Shown here: positions 14,376 through 20,975 of the stretch, in pieces
Position numbering within the stretch: position 1 is the first letter of the stretch
Layout of the letters: each line of letters opens with the position of its first letter
Origin: Ruminococcus sp. UBA4350
Lineage (GTDB): Bacteria > Bacillota > Clostridia > Oscillospirales > Ruminococcaceae
Reading direction: 5' to 3'
NCBI GenBank assembly: GCA_002394125.1
Contig: DGSY01000130.1
Coordinates: 1-25,597, forward strand
DNA length: 25,597 nt
Notes under the pieces: model-generated
Database searches by the model: none
The model's input: only the letters and a program-made list of their open reading frames with translations
Told to the model about the DNA's origin: nothing
Translations under genes and position numbers: made by a program

Positions 14376-15845
14376 TTATTTCACATTGTAGAAAAAGACA
14401 TTGCCGTCGAGCGTGAAGCTGCCGCCGTCCGTGCCGCCGGAATAGGTTCCGTAATAGGTGTAATGCTCCGGCGAGGCGTCACTCGTTCCGCCGTAGGAGA
14501 CCGTATACTCCGCGCCGGATGACAGATTGTCGCCGGCATAGACCACATATTTGAATGTGCGCGGAGAGGTCATCGTCAAAATGCCGCTGCCGCCGCTCGC
14601 AAAATTGACCAGCGTACCGCCCTGCTGCTGCTGTGAGAAGACCGCGCCGATCACATTCTGCGCAGACGTCTGCGCATCCGGCATCGCACAGGTGTTGCCG
14701 ATCGCACGGAAGCTGCCGCCCGTCACCGTGAACAGACCGTCGCAGTAGATCGCGCCCTTCTCCTCACGGGTGCCGCCGATAAAGACCGAATCGCCGCCGG
14801 TGATCGTGATATAGCCGTCGGTCTTGATGCCGTTCGTGCCGCCGTCACAGAAAAGATTTCCGCCGTTGATCTCGATGCCGTCGTTGGAATGCAGGCAGGA
14901 TTTAGTTGATGTGATATTGATATTGCCGCCGTTGACGATGATATCATCATCGCTCTGAACGCCGTGCGCATAATTCGCCTTGATATTCAGCTCGCCGTCG
15001 CCCTTGAGTGTGACCGTATCCTCCGAGAAGATCGTGCCCTTATCGGCATCATGCTCGCCGCCGTCCTCCAGATAATTCACCGAGCCCGCGAGCGCATTGA
15101 CCGTCAGCTTTTTGGCGTTCTGGCAGTTGATCGCGGAGCCGGACTGATTCGTGATGCTGACACCGTTCAGGCGCAGCTTGACTTTTTTCTTGTCGGTCAG
15201 CACAAAGATCTGGCCGTTTGTCAGCGTACCGGAAATCTCATAGGAGCCGCCGTCGCCGATCTTGATCGTATCGCCGCTGACGGACACGCCGCCGCCGGTA
15301 TACTTGGTTGCGCCGTCCGCGAGATAGATATAGTTGATGACCTCTTCCTCCTCCTCCGGATCGGGATCGGAGGTCTGGCTGCTGCCGCCGCCGGAGGTAC
15401 TCTGCCCGCCGCCCGCAGACTGGCCGCCCTGTGTGCTCTGGCTGCTCTGGCCGCCGCCGGATTGCTGCGTGCTGCCGCCTGACTTGGAGTCGGACGATTT
15501 GGATACAGTGCTGCTCTCGGACTTGGAGGATTTGTCCGATGATGATTCGGATTTGGAATCCGCGGCAGAGCTGTCCTTGCTGCTCTTGCTGCTGTCGGAT
15601 TTGCTGCTTTCGGATTTGCTGCTGCTCTTGTCTGCGGCAGAGCTGTCATCCATGCTGCTTTCTTCGGAAACGGAATCCTCCGCCTCTGTGCTCTCATCTG
15701 CGGAGGATTCCGCCTCTGCAATGCTGCTCTCCGCGGCCGTCTGCGCGGTGCCGCTGTCCTGTCCGCAGGCCGAAAGCATTGCCGCAAGCACGAGTGCTGC
15801 GGTCAGCCACGCGGCAGAACGCCCTTTTTTCATGTTCTCTTTCAT
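14376..15845 (-). CDS. Cthe_2159-type (DUF4353) beta-helix lipoprotein with Ser-rich linker
   Basis: The 489-residue protein has a lipoprotein signal ending in LSAC (Cys27), a very Ser/Lys/Asp/Glu-rich region (about 30-165) and a C-terminal domain of about 320 residues with repeated G-x-T/I strands such as VTLKGDGELNIKANYAHGV, DIIVNGGNINITST and GIEINGGNLFCDGGTNGIKT. This matches the Cthe_2159 carbohydrate-binding family, parallel beta-helix proteins whose founding member from C. thermocellum was reported to bind acidic polysaccharide and cellulose. It should sit on the outer face of the membrane. ATG 15845 follows AAAGGG; a longer ORF reaches 15902 without a site. It lies after a VTC and a DUF4956 gene, separated by a terminator-like hairpin. 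Confidence 0.85.
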   Translation of the reverse strand: MKENMKKGRSAAWLTAALVLAAMLSACGQDSGTAQTAAESSIAEAESSADESTEAEDSVSEESSMDDSSAADKSSSKSESSKSDSSKSSKDSSAADSKSESSSDKSSKSESSTVSKSSDSKSGGSTQQSGGGQSSQSTQGGQSAGGGQSTSGGGSSQTSDPDPEEEEEVINYIYLADGATKYTGGGVSVSGDTIKIGDGGSYEISGTLTNGQIFVLTDKKKVKLRLNGVSITNQSGSAINCQNAKKLTVNALAGSVNYLEDGGEHDADKGTIFSEDTVTLKGDGELNIKANYAHGVQSDDDIIVNGGNINITSTKSCLHSNDGIEINGGNLFCDGGTNGIKTDGYITITGGDSVFIGGTREEKGAIYCDGLFTVTGGSFRAIGNTCAMPDAQTSAQNVIGAVFSQQQQGGTLVNFASGGSGILTMTSPRTFKYVVYAGDNLSSGAEYTVSYGGTSDASPEHYTYYGTYSGGTDGGSFTLDGNVFFYNVK

Positions 15846-15874
15846 ATCCAAAACCCTTTCTCTGCACAGTGACG

Positions 15875-15910
15875 AAAAGGACCGAGGCACCGATCTCAGC
15901 ACCTCAGTCC
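15875..15910 (-). terminator. Terminator or attenuator between the DUF4956 gene and the lipoprotein gene
   Basis: On the - strand GGACTGAGG pairs with CCTCGGTCC (one G-T pair) around a 14-nt loop and is followed by TTTTCG. It begins 10 nt after the DUF4956 stop and ends about 30 nt before the lipoprotein ATG, leaving too little room for a promoter in between. It is therefore more likely a leaky terminator or attenuator that lowers lipoprotein expression. Confidence 0.7.
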
Positions 15911-15920
15911 TCCGGAAAAA

Positions 15921-16679
15921 TTACTTTGCTTTGGTATCGTAGATCTGATCGTCGTATTTGTAAAGAACCAGTGTGACATTGAGGTTTCCGTTCAGTGCGC
16001 GGATCTCGTCGATGAACTTCTTCTGGTCGGCATCAGTCTTGACGCGGACAGAATAGATCAGATCAAACAGTGTTCCGAAATCCGTCGTCTTGACACGGCG
16101 AAGCACGGAATCTGTTGTATACTTTTCAAACACCTGATCGAACAGCCCGCTGTAATTGAGATTTTCGGGGATCGTGACCTTGAGCGTCATATCCTGTGTT
16201 TTCGGCGCTGCGAAGTTGATGACATTGAACAGGATCAGGACGGCTGCGAGAATCAGGAAGATCAGGCAGGCATAGCCGATAAAGCCGATGCCGCAGACCG
16301 TTCCCATGACCATCGCGAAGAACACATACGCGATGTCGCGCGGATCGCCGGGCGCGGAGCGGAAGCGGACAAGTGAGAATGCACCGGTCAGCGAGATCGC
16401 GGCGGTCACGCCGGTCGTGCTGCTCGCGAGCAGGCACATCATCACGATGATCGTTGCGACCAGACCGGAGAGCATCGGCATGGCCAGCACATAGCTCTGG
16501 GCATAGCCGCTCTTGCGGTGGGTGAACATATAGACCAGACCGATCAGGAATCCCAGCACCAATGCGCTTAGGACGCAGGCGAGAACCTGCCAGACGGACG
16601 GGAAATTGATATTCGCTTCTGACTGGTCATTGAATATCTGCCGGAAAATGACCGGGACTGTTGCTGCAAAATTAAGCAT
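15921..16679 (-). CDS. DUF4956 integral membrane protein
   Basis: The 252-residue protein has four predicted membrane segments (about 32-52, 65-90, 112-130 and 136-158) and a cytosolic C-terminal domain of about 90 residues that looks like a small alpha/beta, ferredoxin-like fold (LKVTIPENLNYSGLFDQVF onwards). The motif FSLVRFRSAPGDPRDIAYVF lies between membrane segments and is typical of DUF4956. The function is not established; the family is often encoded beside VTC-type polyphosphate polymerase domains. ATG 16679 overlaps the stop of the VTC gene by 8 nt and follows AAAGGAAG, which indicates translational coupling; the longer ORF would run far into the VTC gene. Confidence 0.87.
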   Translation of the reverse strand: MLNFAATVPVIFRQIFNDQSEANINFPSVWQVLACVLSALVLGFLIGLVYMFTHRKSGYAQSYVLAMPMLSGLVATIIVMMCLLASSTTGVTAAISLTGAFSLVRFRSAPGDPRDIAYVFFAMVMGTVCGIGFIGYACLIFLILAAVLILFNVINFAAPKTQDMTLKVTIPENLNYSGLFDQVFEKYTTDSVLRRVKTTDFGTLFDLIYSVRVKTDADQKKFIDEIRALNGNLNVTLVLYKYDDQIYDTKAK

Positions 16680-17430
16680 AGATGATCTTCCTTTCTTCCT
16701 TCTGTTCCTCTGCGAGCCGGCGCACATGATTCTGATAGGCTGTGCCATACTTCGAAAAGCTGATGCGGCGGATCTCAAGCTCGGAGAGCGCTTTGCTCAT
16801 CCAGAGCGGGATCGAACCGGGCACCTTGATCTCCATGATCCGCTGATCGGGCAGAATGAGCTGCTCGCCGTAGCTTTCCTTCGCGAGCGTCAGATCATAG
16901 CGTCTTGCGGTGATCTGACGGTCGAAGGTCAGGCGGAATTCGGGATCGTCCTTGCCGAAGTATGCAGCACGCTGGTAGCTGATATACTGCCGCGGCTGGA
17001 GAGTACCGTAGAAATTGAGGAAGATATCCATTTCGCGCATGACCTGCCGGTCGATGAAGCGCTCGTAGTAAGGCTTCACACGCGTCTGGACATAGGCATC
17101 CGCCTCCTGGAGTGTCATGGAGACGCGGCGCTTCGTGACGATGCCGCCGATCTTCTTTTTGACCTCGAGGAACACGGAGGAATCCGGCGCTGCCGGAGAG
17201 TAGTAGCTCCGGAGACGGAGCTTCTCCTTGTAATAGGGCTTTTCGATGGATCTGCGGACCAGCAGGTTTTCCGGCGTATCGTAATAGATATTGTAGATGC
17301 CGTATTCCTTGCCGTCCAGACAGTAGGGATCGGGATTCATATGGTCATTCACAACAGTCAGCAGTGCTGCAAACTGCTCTGCCGAAAGCAGAAATTTGAC
17401 CTCACGGCGCTGAAATGTACTGATTGCCAT
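16672..17430 (-). CDS. VTC-type polyphosphate polymerase domain protein
   Basis: The 252-residue protein is a single VTC domain, the tunnel-shaped CYTH/TTM-fold catalytic domain of yeast Vtc4 that makes polyphosphate from ATP. Visible basic and acidic motifs match the tunnel lining: RREVKFLL near the start, YYDTP, EKLRLRSYY, VFLEVKKKIGGIVTKRR, RLTFDR, IMEIKVPGSIP and the terminal ISFSKYGTAY. It has no membrane segment and is cytosolic; the coupled DUF4956 protein could anchor it. ATG 17430 follows AAGGAGG. Substrate and product in bacteria are little studied, so polyphosphate is an inference from the yeast enzyme. Confidence 0.88.
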   Translation of the reverse strand: MAISTFQRREVKFLLSAEQFAALLTVVNDHMNPDPYCLDGKEYGIYNIYYDTPENLLVRRSIEKPYYKEKLRLRSYYSPAAPDSSVFLEVKKKIGGIVTKRRVSMTLQEADAYVQTRVKPYYERFIDRQVMREMDIFLNFYGTLQPRQYISYQRAAYFGKDDPEFRLTFDRQITARRYDLTLAKESYGEQLILPDQRIMEIKVPGSIPLWMSKALSELEIRRISFSKYGTAYQNHVRRLAEEQKEERKIIYA

Positions 17431-17641
17431 AGCGGTTGCCTCCTTCACAAATATGTTTCAGGTGATGGTAGGATGTCGAGCTGCTATGAACCGTCTGTCT
17501 GACGGTTTCCCCCTGAGCTTGATTCCAGTATACCGGAAGCAACTTAAATGAACCTGAATATTTTTCAGGCAAACATGAAAAACAGATGATAATTCGTGAC
17601 AGTCTGGTGACTGTTTGTATTCTCTTTCTGTATGCGGCGGA
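17431..17641. other. Intergenic region with three small inverted repeats
   Basis: The gap between the TM2 gene and the VTC gene, both on the - strand, contains AACCGTC/GACGGTT (17489-17507), CCTGAA/TTCAGG (17553-17569) and ACAGTC/GACTGT (17599-17614). The last two lie just after the TM2 stop and could end its transcript weakly; the first would fall in the leader of the VTC operon. A TATACT at 17527-17532 (- strand) may be the -10 of that operon, but no good -35 goes with it. Confidence 0.35.
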
Positions 17642-18373
17642 TCATTCCTTGAGCGGAAGACCCTTGCCGTCTGTCTTGATCGAGCCTGTCAGAACCATGA
17701 TGCCCTCGATCAGTCCCCAGATCGCGGAAACGAAGCTCAGCGCACCGCAGGAGAGGATCGTAAGCAGGAGCTGCGCGACCGCCTTGCCGGTAAAGCCGAG
17801 GTAGAAGTTGTGGACGCCGAATGCACCGAGGAAGATGCCGAGCAGGCCTGCCGCGACCTTGGACTTATAGGTCACGCCCTGATAGAACTGGCCGGCATTG
17901 GTCTGCTGGAAGGTATTCGGTGCGGAATAGCCTGCCTGCTGACCGTAGGCATTGGGATCGGCGGAGCGGGTGCCGTACTGCTGCTGACCGTACTGCTGCT
18001 GACCGTACTGCTGCTGACCATACTGCTGCTGACCGAACTGTGAGGTCTGGCCGAACTGCGAGGACTGGCCGAACTGGGACTGCTGTCCGTACTGCGGTGC
18101 CTGCGTGAAGGTCGACTGCTGGAATGTATTCGGATCCTGATAGCCGGGATTCGAGTACTGCTGCTGGAAATCGGGCTGCGCCTGGAACTGCATCCCGTCG
18201 CCGGTCGGGACACTGGTCACGGCCTGCCCGCAGATCTCACAGATCACGGTGCCGGGGGGCGTTTCAGATCCGCACTGGGAACAATATTTGACACCTGTAC
18301 CGGCGGCAAAGCCGCACTTCGGACAGGTAATGTCCGTATCAAGCATAACCTCTGCACAATTTCTGCAAAACAT
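17642..18373 (-). CDS. TM2-domain protein with two zinc ribbons and a Q/Y/G-rich repeat region
   Basis: The 243-residue protein starts with two short zinc ribbons (Cys3/6 with 17/20, and Cys31/34 with 45/48), continues with a Gln/Tyr/Gly/Asn-rich region (about 58-165) built on SQFGQS and QQQYG repeats, and ends in a TM2 domain: two membrane helices with GIFLGAFGVHNFYLGFTGKA between about 180 and 240. TM2 proteins are common in Firmicutes but their role is mostly unknown. The low-complexity region resembles prion-like sequences that can self-assemble. ATG 18373 follows GGAGG and is served by a consensus promoter at 18442-18470, so it can be expressed apart from the two upstream - strand genes. 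Confidence 0.88.
   Translation of the reverse strand: MFCRNCAEVMLDTDITCPKCGFAAGTGVKYCSQCGSETPPGTVICEICGQAVTSVPTGDGMQFQAQPDFQQQYSNPGYQDPNTFQQSTFTQAPQYGQQSQFGQSSQFGQTSQFGQQQYGQQQYGQQQYGQQQYGTRSADPNAYGQQAGYSAPNTFQQTNAGQFYQGVTYKSKVAAGLLGIFLGAFGVHNFYLGFTGKAVAQLLLTILSCGALSFVSAIWGLIEGIMVLTGSIKTDGKGLPLKE
17973..18090 (-). repeat. Tandem 15-bp and 18-bp repeats in the TM2 gene
   Basis: Four 15-bp copies at 17973-18032 encode QQQYG units, and about three 18-bp copies at 18033-18090 encode SQFGQ[S/T/Q] units. The copies are nearly identical at DNA level and in frame, so changes in copy number would keep the reading frame. Confidence 0.9.
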
Positions 18374-18406
18374 ATTGCTGCCTCCTTTGACATCTGAAAA
18401 GCACCG

Positions 18407-18425
18407 GTGCAGCTGACTGCTGCAC
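18407..18425 (-). promoter_or_regulatory. Leader hairpin of the TM2 gene
   Basis: GTGCAGC and GCTGCAC form a 7-bp stem with a 5-nt loop, located between the predicted transcript start (near 18435) and the ribosome site. It may stabilise the messenger or merely cap the leader; no riboswitch class is recognised. Confidence 0.4.
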
Positions 18426-18441
18426 ATGGTACGCTAATTGT

Positions 18442-18470
18442 ATTATACTCTGTTTTGCGCATTCTGTCAA
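18442..18470 (-). promoter_or_regulatory. Consensus sigma-A promoter of the TM2 gene
   Basis: On the - strand TTGACA (18470-18465) and TATAAT (18447-18442) are both perfect, separated by 17 bp. It lies in the gap after the preceding - strand gene and points to the TM2 gene. Confidence 0.92.
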
Positions 18471-18505
18471 GAGATTCTATGTCTGATTTTCATATGTCTG
18501 ACCAT

Positions 18506-19360
18506 TTATTGCGATTCTTCCGCAAAGAACGGCTCCGTGATCGCATAATCTCCGTATATAGAGAATATTTTCGGGACTGGGGCATAGATGCAGTCGCGCA
18601 GCACATAGCCGTTCTTCATGCGGATCGTGACTCTGCGGACGTCTTTTGTCCAGAAGGCAAGCGCTTTTTCGTTGATCTCATCATTCGCCGCCTTGACGGT
18701 GTCATCCTCCAGCACCATGTCATCCGATTCGCCGAATTCCGCCGTATATGCAGCATAATATGCCTTTGCCGTTCCCGCCTGACCGAGATCCTCGCCGAGC
18801 TTGACGAATTTGTCAAAGAAATCCGAAAGCGCTTTTTCATCGGTGATCGTCTCGCTTTTGCCGGTCTCCGGATCGGTCACGGTGACGGATTCGAGATCCG
18901 CCGCACGGCCGATGCCGTAGGAAGAGCAGACCGCCCAGATCGACGGGCTCTCATCGAGATAGCGAAAGCCTGCCAGCTCATAGGGCACAAAGCCTGCATC
19001 CCGCTCCAGCAGGATGACCGCATTCATTTTGCCCGCGTCCGTCAGCGGCTTGCAGGCATAGAGCGGACACTTGACCGTCCCCTCCTCTGACGGAAAGCTC
19101 AGCGTGCCGAGCTGCTCCCCGCGCAGCGCCTCACCGATCTCCTGCACCTCCGGCAGATAGTCCTGCACGGTTTCTAGCTCACAGCGGTGATAATATGCGC
19201 CGTCGAAAATGAGCTGATCGAAAGCGGATTCATAGGCCGCCTTTTCGACCTGCCTGCCGAGATGCCGCCAGATCAAAAACCAGCCGGTGACGACGACAGC
19301 GATGGCCGCAAGGAAAATGAAAAGACCTTTGTTCTTCCGGAGAAATGCTTTGATATCCAT
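18506..19360 (-). CDS. Membrane-anchored extracytoplasmic protein of unknown function
   Basis: The 284-residue protein has a basic N-terminus (MDIKAFLRKNKG), one hydrophobic segment (about 13-30, LFIFLAAIAVVVTGWFLIW) and a soluble remainder with no further membrane helices, so it is probably a type II membrane protein facing outwards. No catalytic motif is recognised. AGAAAGG precedes the ATG. The DUF2752 gene ends 16 nt upstream, so the two are likely co-transcribed, and the TM2 gene follows on the same strand. Grouping with TM2 and DUF2752 proteins suggests a shared envelope role, but that is inference. Confidence 0.8.
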   Translation of the reverse strand: MDIKAFLRKNKGLFIFLAAIAVVVTGWFLIWRHLGRQVEKAAYESAFDQLIFDGAYYHRCELETVQDYLPEVQEIGEALRGEQLGTLSFPSEEGTVKCPLYACKPLTDAGKMNAVILLERDAGFVPYELAGFRYLDESPSIWAVCSSYGIGRAADLESVTVTDPETGKSETITDEKALSDFFDKFVKLGEDLGQAGTAKAYYAAYTAEFGESDDMVLEDDTVKAANDEINEKALAFWTKDVRRVTIRMKNGYVLRDCIYAPVPKIFSIYGDYAITEPFFAEESQ

Positions 19361-19376
19361 GATGCTGTACCTTTCT

Positions 19377-19775
19377 TCAAATAAGATTGCGGATGATATA
19401 GTAACCGCTCCAGAAAATAAACACGCCGCACCAGAAGCCTTTGCTGCGCGGGAACAGATTCCGGCCGCGCCCCAGTGCGCCGAGCCACAGCTCCAGATAC
19501 CGCAGCAGCAGGATCACCGCGCCGAACAACAGGAGCGCATTCTCCCGCAGTGACTCCATAATGTCGCCGTGCGACAACGCAAAGACCGCGTGCGTCATCC
19601 CGCAGCCCGGACAGAGCAGACCGGTGAATGAGCGCAGAATGCAGGGCGGCACATGATCCATGATATACGCCGCATACAGCCGGCTCGCCAGCACCAGCGC
19701 CGCCGCCGCCAGAAACGGCAGCGCGCAGAGCAGCGCGATCCTTTGCGGTTTTGTAAGCATCAGCTTGCTTTTCAT
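19377..19775 (-). CDS. DUF2752 membrane protein
   Basis: The 132-residue protein shows the DUF2752 hallmark LLCPGCGMTHA (Cys55, Cys58), preceded by PPCILRSFTG and followed by membrane segments (about 12-32, 75-97 and 110-128). DUF2752 proteins are small membrane proteins of unknown function, often near TM2 proteins as here. The conserved cysteine pair might bind metal or form a disulfide. GGAGAGGAG lies upstream of the ATG. It starts a - strand group and is divergent from the DUF2975 gene; the shared 136-nt gap holds the promoter and palindrome of the latter. No confident - strand promoter was found there. Confidence 0.88.
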   Translation of the reverse strand: MKSKLMLTKPQRIALLCALPFLAAAALVLASRLYAAYIMDHVPPCILRSFTGLLCPGCGMTHAVFALSHGDIMESLRENALLLFGAVILLLRYLELWLGALGRGRNLFPRSKGFWCGVFIFWSGYYIIRNLI

Positions 19776-19827
19776 ATTCCGAATGAACTCCTCTCCGGGC
19801 AGGATATCTTGAAATTCAGAAAAAATA

Positions 19828-19842
19828 TATCGTTTTTCGATA
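19828..19842. promoter_or_regulatory. Palindrome in the DUF2752/DUF2975 divergent gap
   Basis: TATCG-TTTTT-CGATA is a symmetric site ending 8 bp before the -35 of the DUF2975 promoter. It could be an operator for the small HTH regulator encoded in that operon. Its 5-bp arms are short, so chance is not excluded. Confidence 0.35.
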
Positions 19843-19850
19843 AAAAACTA

Positions 19851-19879
19851 TTGACAAACGGAAAGATCTGTGCTATACT
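19851..19879 (+). promoter_or_regulatory. Sigma-A promoter of the DUF2975-HTH operon
   Basis: TTGACA (19851-19856) is perfect and TATACT (19874-19879) matches five of six bases, with a 17-bp spacer. The start point lies about 25 nt before the DUF2975 ATG. Confidence 0.85.
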
Positions 19880-19911
19880 GGATCCAGAAAGCAAAAAGGA
19901 GTGTGCTGACT

Positions 19912-20364
19912 ATGAATCCGAAATGGACTTCCGAAAAATCGCTGTTTCTCTCGCGCTGTCTGACGATCGCTTCATTCGCGCTCGGCATCGCATCACTGTT
20001 CTGCATTCCGATCATCACGGAATGGTATGACGCAGTCTCCGGCGAGGAGCCGATCCATATCGTGCTGAATATCGCGCTGTATCTGAGTGCGATCCTCGCG
20101 CTCATTGCACTCTGGCAGCTTCATACGCTGCTGAACCGCTTTGCGAAGCAGCAGGTCTTTGTGACGGAAAACACCGTCTGCTTCCGGCGGATCGCGTGGT
20201 GCTGCTTCGGTGTGGCGCTGATCTGGCTGGTGCTGTGCTACTGGCGCTTTCTCGCGTTCTTCGTCGCATTCATCGCGGCATTTGCGGGGCTGCTGCTGCG
20301 CGTCATGAAGAATATGCTGGAGGCAGCCGTAGAACTGCGCGAGGAAAACGATTATACGATCTGA
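19912..20364 (+). CDS. DUF2975 membrane protein
   Basis: The 150-residue protein has four hydrophobic segments (about 13-35, 48-68, 92-112 and 112-130) and the layout of DUF2975: ALYLSAILALIALWQLHTLL, then a loop with VFVTENTVCFRRIAWCC. DUF2975 proteins are nearly always followed by a small Cro/CI-type regulator, as here, and are thought to act with it, perhaps as a membrane-bound sensor or anti-regulator; this has not been proven. ATG 19912 follows AAAAGGAG; an upstream ATG at 19870 falls inside the promoter. The regulator starts 14 nt downstream. Confidence 0.88.
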   Translation: MNPKWTSEKSLFLSRCLTIASFALGIASLFCIPIITEWYDAVSGEEPIHIVLNIALYLSAILALIALWQLHTLLNRFAKQQVFVTENTVCFRRIAWCCFGVALIWLVLCYWRFLAFFVAFIAAFAGLLLRVMKNMLEAAVELREENDYTI

Positions 20365-20378
20365 AAGGAGCGGAGAAA

Positions 20379-20588
20379 ATGCCGATCGTTGTCAATCTCG
20401 ATGTCATGATGGCAAAGCGCAAGATCTCCGCCGGAGAGCTTGCCGAGCGCGTGGACATCACACCGGCAAATCTGTCGATACTGAAAAACAACAAGGCGAA
20501 GGCCGTCCGTTTTTCGACACTGGAGGCGATCTGCCGCGAGCTGGACTGTCAGCCCGGCGATGTGCTGGAATATGTGAAGGACGAATGA
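20379..20588 (+). CDS. Small Cro/CI-type helix-turn-helix regulator (YozG-like)
   Basis: The 69-residue protein is one HTH domain: VMMAKRKISAGELAERVDIT, then PANLSILKNNKAKAVRFSTL as recognition helix and following turn, and LEAICRELDCQPGDVLEYV. The latter is the usual end of this subclass. It probably binds DNA as a dimer and may control its own promoter, near which the TATCG palindrome lies. AAAGGAGCGGAG precedes the ATG at 20379; a longer ORF upstream in the same frame runs inside the DUF2975 gene and is not used. Confidence 0.92.
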   Translation: MPIVVNLDVMMAKRKISAGELAERVDITPANLSILKNNKAKAVRFSTLEAICRELDCQPGDVLEYVKDE

Positions 20589-20944
20589 CCGCCGGCAGTG
20601 CCGGAGCCATGATCTAAAGTTCTCCGGAAGCGAATAAAAGCAGAATGAGATGAAAGCCAGACCGAAAAATAGGCACGAACAGTGCCGTAACAGCGACAAA
20701 ATTGATACGCTCCGCGAAACCATGCCGGAGGGAAACGGCACCGGGCACTGCCCGGCGAGGAAGAATATCTGTTATCAGAGCCGGACCGCATTCAGGCACA
20801 AGAGGAAAAGCACCGCGCCCGCAGCGGACTGCGCACGCTCATTGCCGCGCTGATCCTGCTGCTGCTCCCGTTTATCCTTTTCGCTGCACTCTGGCTCAAC
20901 GAATTCAAACGCAGTCATCCGCCGCGTGATACGGAGGGATCATC
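20589..20944. other. Poorly explained gap between the HTH gene and the radical SAM gene
   Basis: The 356-nt gap has two short palindromes, CCGGCAGTGCCGG (20592-20604) and CCGGGCACTGCCCGG (20741-20755), and one frame that encodes a clear membrane segment near its end but lacks a standard start. No terminator with a T tract and no convincing promoter was seen. Confidence 0.5.
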
Positions 20945-20975
20945 ATGTATATCAAGCTCATACAGCCCCGCATGA
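20769..20975 (+). CDS. Doubtful small membrane protein without a standard start, possible gene remnant
   Basis: The frame ending at TGA 20973-20975 reads ...LLSEPDRIQAQEEKHRARSG, then a hydrophobic stretch (LRTLIAALILLLLPFILFAA) and NEFKRSHPPRDTEGSS. The pattern of a charged helix, membrane helix and polar tail looks like real protein. The frame is closed upstream by TGA 20703-20705 with no ATG, GTG or TTG in between; CTG 20769 has GAGGAAG 5 nt before it. Alternatively it is the tail of a gene broken by a one-base loss near 20750, with ATG 20650 in another frame as the former start. It overlaps the radical SAM gene start by 31 nt. Confidence 0.3.
   Translation: MLSEPDRIQAQEEKHRARSGLRTLIAALILLLLPFILFAALWLNEFKRSHPPRDTEGSSCISSSYSPA

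Noticed and set aside
15334..15942. Leu/Ser/Asp-rich + strand frame opposite the Ser-rich lipoprotein linker
   Set aside because: It is the antisense of Ser/Lys/Asp codons, with no ribosome site; the lipoprotein on the - strand is clearly the real gene.
18486..18505. Direct repeat ATGTCTGA near 18479 and 18493 as a regulator site
   Set aside because: Only 8 bp long, twice, lying between a stop codon and the -35 of the TM2 promoter. Chance is likely.
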